64,000 nt of DNA, taken from positions 1 to 64,000 of the forward strand of contig RDXZ01000009.1 of the NCBI GenBank assembly GCA_004293265.1, written 5' to 3'. Every line of letters starts with the position of its first letter. The stretch's first letter is position 1. The notes under the pieces are model-generated. The model was not told the DNA's origin. It worked only from the letters and a program-made list of their open reading frames with translations, and searched no databases. The translations under genes and the position numbers were made by a program. Shown here in pieces: positions 57,592-64,000 of the stretch. The stretch is from Bacteroidota bacterium. GTDB lineage: Bacteria > Bacteroidota > Bacteroidia > Cytophagales > Microscillaceae.

Positions 57592-58125
57592 ATGGATATG
57601 GATTTTAATAATGATATTGAAGGTAAAACTACTCTACAAGATCCAGAGTCATTGCGTAGGCAAACAGAACTTATAAATTACTCTGTAGAAAAACGGAACA
57701 CAATACTTGAAAAAGTATTTGGTAGTAAAGTAGCAGTTCTTAAAGATAAGCAACAAGAAGCACTAGTAGCCAAACATTTCGAACACGAACTAAAAGACTA
57801 CACAGCATTTCGTGAAGCGCAAGGAGCTTCACTTAAAAAATTTCTTCAAGAAAGTTTTAATCGACTTACTGGTAATCAAGCGAGACAAACGGGTAATTCT
57901 TTGGTAGCAGATACTGACAATTTTATTTCTACTACAATTAAATCTGAAGCAGATTTAATTGATTTGATTAAGACGCAGGATTCCATAAACCAAGCTATTC
58001 CAAATACTTATCTGAAATCCAGAGCAGATGAACAATTGAAAAAAACTATCGATAACTATTATGTAACACTTGAATTAATATCTACTGAATTTCATAAAAA
58101 AATAGCAAGTACCACAACAAAATAA
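57592..58125 (+). CDS. Hypothetical soluble helical protein upstream of DUF4407 gene
   Basis: 177 aa, no recognised family; gap to the DUF4407 gene under 100 bp. Confidence 0.6.
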   Translation: MDMDFNNDIEGKTTLQDPESLRRQTELINYSVEKRNTILEKVFGSKVAVLKDKQQEALVAKHFEHELKDYTAFREAQGASLKKFLQESFNRLTGNQARQTGNSLVADTDNFISTTIKSEADLIDLIKTQDSINQAIPNTYLKSRADEQLKKTIDNYYVTLELISTEFHKKIASTTTK

Positions 58126-58208
58126 AATTTAGTCATAACTTTAACCATTATAGACTTTAAAAATCTATAGTGGTTTTTACTATTACAAACTATCATCTAA
58201 AAAAAATT

Positions 58209-59930
58209 ATGAATAACATCTCCAAAATATACAGTTTCTTTATTACCTTTTCGGGTGCAAAAAAAGATATACTACGTGAATGTAAAGAAAAAGAACACAT
58301 GAAATATGCTGTGTTTGGTGCTCTCGTTTTGATGACAACTTCTTTTGCTTTTATTTCGGGGACTTTCGCTGCTTATGAATTTGCACCAGGTTATCCATAT
58401 CTTGCTTTTTTGGGCGGTATAATGTGGGCGTTATTTATTCTTTTGATAGATATTGGTATATTGATGACTATCAAAAGAAGTGATAGAAATAATTGGGTAT
58501 TTGTAGTGATACGAATTTTAGTAGGAGTTTTTGCTGCATATGTTGTTTCGAAACCTTTAGAAGTAGCGTTATTTCAAAGTCAAATTAATTTTAAAATGGA
58601 GGAGTATGGACGTAACAAATTAGTTAAAAATGAACAAGAAAACAAACGTATTGTAGATTCTTATGCGAATAAGGTAAAAGATATAGATTCTGTAATTGTC
58701 AAACAACAAAAAGCACAAAAAGATATTTTACAGATACCATCTTTGACAAAAGAATATACAAGCTGTAATGGGGAGGCACAAAGTATTTATGCAACTTATC
58801 AAACTTGTGCGGGTGTAGTGGCGAGTTTACAAGGCAAGTATCAAGGCAAAATGTTAAAAGATTTCAAACTTTATGATGCTAATATATTTCAGGCAAACCA
58901 GGCTTGTGCGAATTCTAAGCTATATGAATATACACAAAAAAATAATATTTGTAATGTATTAAAAAATAAACTCGATGTTGCACAAAAACAATATGATGAT
59001 TGGGAAAAGAATTTTGTGCCTACAAAAAGAAAAGAGCAAACAATAATAGATTTGAATAAAACACAAAAAGATTCCACACTTACAAATGTTCAAAGGAATT
59101 TAGAAAAATTAGATAAATTAAATAGAAATTTACCAAGAAAAGTAGGCGTTTTGAGTCAGATAACAAGTTTCTACCCTAATGATCCTGATAATGAAGGTAA
59201 TTTTCAGATTTGGTTGGGTATTTTTTTGGTGCTGGTTATTGTAGAAATAGCACCCGTATCTGTAAAAATGATGGCACCACAAAGCGATTATGACTATCGT
59301 GAGAGAGCTCAAGATGATGCTGAGAGGACACTCACTGGAAAACCTCTTCTTGATACTACTATTACAAGTTCTATCTATTATATATCTTATTTAAACGATT
59401 TAAATAGTACAAATTCGGATAATGAATTGAGAGAAACTCGCAATCGTTTACAAAAAAAGTTAGATAGTTTTTATGAATTTATTGAGTATATTTTTTCACA
59501 TCAAAATAGATTTGCTAAATATGTGGAAAAAGAAGAATATAAAATAACACGAATACGAACAAGAGAAAGGTTAAATATTGAAAAGGAGGCAAAAAAAAGA
59601 CATTTCTCTTTATTTAATTGGTTCAAGTGGAAAAAGAAGAACAAAACAAATAAAAAAGAAGAAGAAAAACAAGCACCCGAAAGTGAAAGTGGCAATATTG
59701 AGTCAAGAAACGAAAAGAATGGTGCTGAGTCGATGAATAATCAAACAAATAGAGAAAAACTCGCTGATGCTATGCAAAGTAATCTTGATAAATTTGTTAC
59801 TAATTTCTTTAATGATATAGATGAAGCTATGAAAGCATACGAAATAAAACGTGAATATAGTTACAAAAATAGTAACTTAGGAAATGAGCAGGAAACTAAA
59901 AACTCTGAAAAAAATAAAACAAACCCATAA
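58209..59930 (+). CDS. DUF4407-like membrane protein
   Basis: FFITFSGAKKDILRECKEKEHMKYAVFGALVLMTTSFAFISGTFAAYEF...GGIMWALFILLIDIGILMTIKR; start taken at MNNISK. Confidence 0.75.
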   Translation: MNNISKIYSFFITFSGAKKDILRECKEKEHMKYAVFGALVLMTTSFAFISGTFAAYEFAPGYPYLAFLGGIMWALFILLIDIGILMTIKRSDRNNWVFVVIRILVGVFAAYVVSKPLEVALFQSQINFKMEEYGRNKLVKNEQENKRIVDSYANKVKDIDSVIVKQQKAQKDILQIPSLTKEYTSCNGEAQSIYATYQTCAGVVASLQGKYQGKMLKDFKLYDANIFQANQACANSKLYEYTQKNNICNVLKNKLDVAQKQYDDWEKNFVPTKRKEQTIIDLNKTQKDSTLTNVQRNLEKLDKLNRNLPRKVGVLSQITSFYPNDPDNEGNFQIWLGIFLVLVIVEIAPVSVKMMAPQSDYDYRERAQDDAERTLTGKPLLDTTITSSIYYISYLNDLNSTNSDNELRETRNRLQKKLDSFYEFIEYIFSHQNRFAKYVEKEEYKITRIRTRERLNIEKEAKKRHFSLFNWFKWKKKNKTNKKEEEKQAPESESGNIESRNEKNGAESMNNQTNREKLADAMQSNLDKFVTNFFNDIDEAMKAYEIKREYSYKNSNLGNEQETKNSEKNKTNP

Positions 59931-59934
59931 AAAA

Positions 59935-60258
59935 ATGAAAAATTACATTTTAATATTTTCTTTGATTTTCTTAACAAGTTGTCAAATAAATACAAAAATA
60001 AAAGATATTTTAGCAAATCCTGCAAAATTTGAGGGACAGGAAGTTGTTATTTCTGGTGTTGTAGTGGCTTCTACAAATATACCGTATCTTTCAAAGTATT
60101 ACACTTTAAAAGATGAAACAGGCGAAATAATAGTTTATCTCAAAAAAGGTAAACAAAATGTACCAAACGAAGGGGCAGAGTTTACAGCAAAAGGTAAGGT
60201 TATACAAAATGTAAAGGTATTTGGTGGTCAAAGCATTCATATAGAAGAATCTCAATAA
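59935..60258 (+). CDS. OB-fold lipoprotein
   Basis: MKNYILIFSLIFLTSCQ lipobox, then DILANPAKFEGQEVVISGVVV...YYTLKDETGEIIVYLKKG...FTAKGKVIQNV. Confidence 0.7.
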   Translation: MKNYILIFSLIFLTSCQINTKIKDILANPAKFEGQEVVISGVVVASTNIPYLSKYYTLKDETGEIIVYLKKGKQNVPNEGAEFTAKGKVIQNVKVFGGQSIHIEESQ

Positions 60259-60384
60259 CTTTCTAAAAACTAATTAAATTTATTTCCACCCAAATAGGTT
60301 TTTCTGTATATAAAGTCAAGGTTATTTATTTTTAAAATACATCTTTATTTTAAGTTTCGAACAAAATAAATACTACACAAAAAC

Positions 60385-60422
60385 AAAAAAAAGCAATAAA
60401 ATTTTAATTTTATTGCTTTTTT
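60385..60422. terminator. Intrinsic terminator downstream of tRNA-Thr
   Basis: aaaaaaaagcaataaaattttaattttattgctttttt. Confidence 0.75.
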
Positions 60423-60424
60423 AG

Positions 60425-60497
<73 letters not shown>

Positions 60498-60721
60498 TTT
60501 TTGATTAAAGAATTTGTTTTTTCCTTAATTGTGGTGCAAAGGTAAGATGTTTTTTTATAACTTCCAAATTTTTTGGAATATTTTTTTTAAATTTTTTTAT
60601 AAAAAATATTTTGGTGGATAATTTTGATAAAAAAAATGTTTTTTTTGATTTTTTTTGATAAATTATAGAATGTTTTAATTATTTTTGCGTTTGAATAGTA
60701 AATCTTAAAAAGAATTATTGT

Positions 60722-61858
60722 ATGGTCAAATATTTTTTTCTTGTATTGATGTTTTCTTTTTCTCTGTTTAATTTTTGTGAAGCACAAAAAATGAATAGTA
60801 CAGAAGAACAAATTTTTCGCTCGGAGGCAGTAAAATTTATTCAAAATTTTTATGCTGAATTGCCGTTACTTTTACCAAAATTAAATGATAGTATTCCAAA
60901 ATCAGACGAAAACGAACAAGGAAAACCTATCATCAAAAAAGTAACGAACAAAGATGTTTTTATTGATAAATTTTTTCCTAATCACGATATTTATGTCCAT
61001 AATGATTTAAGCCCTGACGACGAAGCCAAACGAACAGATAAACGCGTGATGACTATTGAGGAATATTTGCCAGAGTTAAAACGAATTTATGACAATAAAA
61101 AAGAAAAATTAGTTTTTACACTCAAATCTGCTTTGGGAAAAGAAGTTAGATACAATGGACAAGCACAAGAGGCTTATTATTTTGTAAAAATTGAAATAGA
61201 ACGAAAACTAAAAGGGGCTTATTTGGGCTTGCAATACACCGAAAATGTAAAAGCATTGGATATTTATGTCAGAACTTTGGACAAACCTGATACAAAATTA
61301 TTAAAATTTAGCATCATTGGTATTGATTTCAAAAGCCGACAAATCAAAGAGCCAGGCGCAATGACAATGGAAGAAGCCACAGCACAAGGACTGAAGTTTT
61401 TTGATGAAGAAGAATTTGAAAAAGCATACAAATACTTAAATTTTCATTCCAAAAACAAAAAATTTGCCCGAAACTCTAACGCATCTTGGGCAATGGCATA
61501 TATGAATTTTTGGGGAAGAGGTACTGAAAAAAATGACAAAGAAATGGTCAAATGGCTTGATTCGTCAGCAGATAGAGATAATTTATACGCTTTGTATTTC
61601 TTAGGAGAAAATTATTTTTTTGGTGAATATGGGGTAGAAGAAAATGAAAAAAAAGGACTAAAATACATCAGAAGTGCCGCCAAAAAAGGTTTAGCAGAAG
61701 CACAATATTCGCTGGGCGAAAAATATGAAAAAGGACAAGGCGGACTAAAACCTGATAAAAAAGATGCAAAATATTGGTACGAAAAAGCCTCAAAACAAGG
61801 ACACGCAAAAGCAAAAGCCGCTTTAAAAGCATTAAACGCAACAGGAGGGAAGAAATAA
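60722..61858 (+). CDS. Secreted protein with C-terminal Sel1-like repeats
   Basis: GLKYIRSAAKKGLAEAQYSLGEKYEKGQGGLKPDKKDAKYWYEKASKQGHAKAKAAL. Confidence 0.8.
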   Translation: MVKYFFLVLMFSFSLFNFCEAQKMNSTEEQIFRSEAVKFIQNFYAELPLLLPKLNDSIPKSDENEQGKPIIKKVTNKDVFIDKFFPNHDIYVHNDLSPDDEAKRTDKRVMTIEEYLPELKRIYDNKKEKLVFTLKSALGKEVRYNGQAQEAYYFVKIEIERKLKGAYLGLQYTENVKALDIYVRTLDKPDTKLLKFSIIGIDFKSRQIKEPGAMTMEEATAQGLKFFDEEEFEKAYKYLNFHSKNKKFARNSNASWAMAYMNFWGRGTEKNDKEMVKWLDSSADRDNLYALYFLGENYFFGEYGVEENEKKGLKYIRSAAKKGLAEAQYSLGEKYEKGQGGLKPDKKDAKYWYEKASKQGHAKAKAALKALNATGGKK

Positions 61859-61866
61859 ATTCTTAC

Positions 61867-61917
61867 ATACCAAATTTATTTTAAATGTGAGTTTAACATA
61901 AATTTGGTATTTTTTTG
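61867..61917 (+). terminator. Intrinsic terminator
   Basis: ataccaaatttattttaaatgtgagtttaacataaatttggtattttttt. Confidence 0.75.
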
Positions 61918-61937
61918 TTCAAAATAGTATTCCAAAA

Positions 61938-63464
61938 CTACTTCATTTTGATTTTTGCCCAAAAACCATTGGTGCTATTGCCGTCAGTCTGCAACAAAAA
62001 ATCATAAATTTTCAATGTTTTTTTAAATCTTCCTACAATAAACAATTCTTCATTTTTATCAATAAAAGCATCTGTTACTTCTTCGGTTTCCTCTCCTTGC
62101 CCTTGCGTGAGGCTTTGTACTTTTCCGTTGGTATCTATCAAAGCCAAAAAAATATCTGATTTTTGTGTTTCTGTTCTTAAAATATTTTCATTTTCTTTGA
62201 GAATATCTTTGAAAAAACCACAAAGCCAAATGTTATCAGTACTATGATTATACAAAATTTTTGTGCCACGACTTGTTCCGCGTCCTTTGATAGTTTTTGC
62301 CCAAGTAATATTGCCTGCATTTGAATATTTAGCAAAAAAAACGGTTTCTAAGGCTTGTAATGAGGTAGTAGGATTTATTTTGATAGTAACTTTTCCAAAA
62401 ATGGATAGCCCAAATTTAGGTTTGTTTGATAAATTTTGACTTCCTCTTATAAAACCTGTCAAATAAATATTATTCTCTTTGTCAGTGGCTATATCGGTTA
62501 CGTCTGCGTTTGTTCCCATATTTTTGACCCAAACGACCTCGCCTGAGGCAGAATATTGCGTAGCAAAAATATCAGCATTATATACCCAGCCTTCACCATA
62601 AAAAAGTTCGTGGCTACTTGTCAAACTTTTTTTACCAAAATTTGCTTGTCCTGTAATCGTTCCGACAATTGTAATATGGTCAGATTGATGTGTAATAATT
62701 TTCCAAACGTGAATTCCTGTCAATAAGTTTGTACCGCCTGAGGCTTGTCTTACCCAATCAAATTCTCCTTGTGCGTTGTATTTAGCGATATAAATATTTT
62801 TTGAATGAATGGGTTGTAAAATATATTTAGAAAATTTGGTTGTACCCGTAAAATTTCCTGTGATATAAATATTGCCATTTTTATCTGTGGTAATTGACTT
62901 GACTAAGGTTTCAGAATTTCCATTGATTTGTTGTTGCCATCTTAACTTTCCATTTTCATTTAAAGACAATAAAAACACATCAAAATTACTTTTAGGCGTG
63001 AGTTCTTGGTTATCAAAATTAAAACTTTCTTTGAATTGTCCTGCTAAAATAATATTGGTATCGCCCAAAATAGCCATATCTTGAATCGGAACTTGCAAAG
63101 ATTTTGCCCACTGAATCTCTGAATTTTTATTGATTTTAGTTAAAAAATATTTTCCATCTCTTTCTTTTAATAATATCTCACCTAATTTTATTTCTTCGGT
63201 CATAAAACCTGTCAAATAAGAATTTCCTTGACTATCTACCACTAATTTTTTTACACCTGCTCCATATAAACCTCCCAAAGAAAGAAATTGAGATTGTGCA
63301 GATAAAAAAACACTCGGAATTTGAAAAATAATAATGAAAAATATGCACACCCAAGGCTTGATGAGTAAGTTTTTTTTTAGTATATTTTTATTATCAACAA
63401 AAAATATCAATTGTATAAAAAATTGCTTCATAAGTATAATGTTAAAACCTATAAAATCTATCAA
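61938..63464 (-). CDS. SBBP-like beta-propeller repeat protein
   Basis: Repeated 'D..GN.Y.TG.F.....F........S...ifiakyn..G...W.k'. Confidence 0.75.
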   Translation of the reverse strand: MIDFIGFNIILMKQFFIQLIFFVDNKNILKKNLLIKPWVCIFFIIIFQIPSVFLSAQSQFLSLGGLYGAGVKKLVVDSQGNSYLTGFMTEEIKLGEILLKERDGKYFLTKINKNSEIQWAKSLQVPIQDMAILGDTNIILAGQFKESFNFDNQELTPKSNFDVFLLSLNENGKLRWQQQINGNSETLVKSITTDKNGNIYITGNFTGTTKFSKYILQPIHSKNIYIAKYNAQGEFDWVRQASGGTNLLTGIHVWKIITHQSDHITIVGTITGQANFGKKSLTSSHELFYGEGWVYNADIFATQYSASGEVVWVKNMGTNADVTDIATDKENNIYLTGFIRGSQNLSNKPKFGLSIFGKVTIKINPTTSLQALETVFFAKYSNAGNITWAKTIKGRGTSRGTKILYNHSTDNIWLCGFFKDILKENENILRTETQKSDIFLALIDTNGKVQSLTQGQGEETEEVTDAFIDKNEELFIVGRFKKTLKIYDFLLQTDGNSTNGFWAKIKMK

Positions 63465-63514
63465 AAGAATTTATAGGTTTGAATATAAAAATTAAAATCA
63501 ACTAAAAACAAAAA

Positions 63515-64000
63515 TTAAAGAGCAGCTTTAGTAACCTTGCTGACAGCGGCTACATTAAAAAAACCAACAGCTTTTTTCTTTGAGGCAGTATTTACGTTGA
63601 TGATATTAGTACGAACATTAGAAGGTGGACGCGCAAACAAACCACCATTTTGAAGTTGGTCGCCTACTTCTATCAAATAATAATAAGTTTCTAAGGTAAT
63701 CGAATGAATTTCTCCCGAAATTACATCACCTTTGTTAAGAGGTGGAAGTCTTTCATCTCCTGTTCGATTAGAATTATCAACAAAATCAAAAGAATTTCTA
63801 CGCAAAGGACGTATAAAAGTGATACCATTTATGCCTCCACCCGGACTAAATCCTGCATCATAAGCAGTGGTAATAGCCGTAGGACGTATATTTAATTTAC
63901 CATTTTTAAAACCTTTTATCCAATAACAATCGCCCAGTTCTGGCAAATCACGTGCATACAATTCTGCAAAATAGCCTTTGATACCTGTGATGTCCCGTTC
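63515..64000 (-). CDS. DUF4249-like protein, C-terminal part (truncated by window edge)
   Basis: Frame stays open to 64000 (ERDITGIKGYFAELYARDLPELGDCYWIKGFKNG...). Confidence 0.6.
   Translation of the reverse strand, partial: ERDITGIKGYFAELYARDLPELGDCYWIKGFKNGKLNIRPTAITTAYDAGFSPGGGINGITFIRPLRRNSFDFVDNSNRTGDERLPPLNKGDVISGEIHSITLETYYYLIEVGDQLQNGGLFARPPSNVRTNIINVNTASKKKAVGFFNVAAVSKVTKAAL

Overview
AT-rich chromosomal window, most likely from a Bacteroidota/Cytophagales-like genome. The evidence is a type IX secretion C-terminal sorting domain, TAnnTTTG-type promoter boxes and overall gene content. Most of it is housekeeping: galE, carB, speA-like, leuS, purE, ispD, hmgA, rplS, rimM, recA and tRNA-Thr(UGU). 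Accessory content includes: (a) an in-frame DUF559 (PD-(D/E)XK-like) nuclease domain inside the LeuRS editing domain, bounded by about 36-bp palindromic inverted repeats that are themselves translated; (b) an OLD/AAA-type ATPase plus a putative PD-(D/E)XK partner, a candidate two-gene defence module; (c) a Doc-type toxin-antitoxin module bounded by a roughly 53-bp direct duplication of the carB 3' end; (d) a three-gene HigBA-like locus in which the DNA-binding part and the HigA-like domain are on separate ORFs; (e) an LRR-Roc-COR GTPase whose stop codon lies inside a MITE-like repeat; (f) a complete IS5-like element with an A9 slippery frameshift site; and (g) several families of short interspersed palindromic/MITE-like repeats, some nested. 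All calls come from reading the sequence and the supplied ORF track. No database search was run, so family names are recognition-based.
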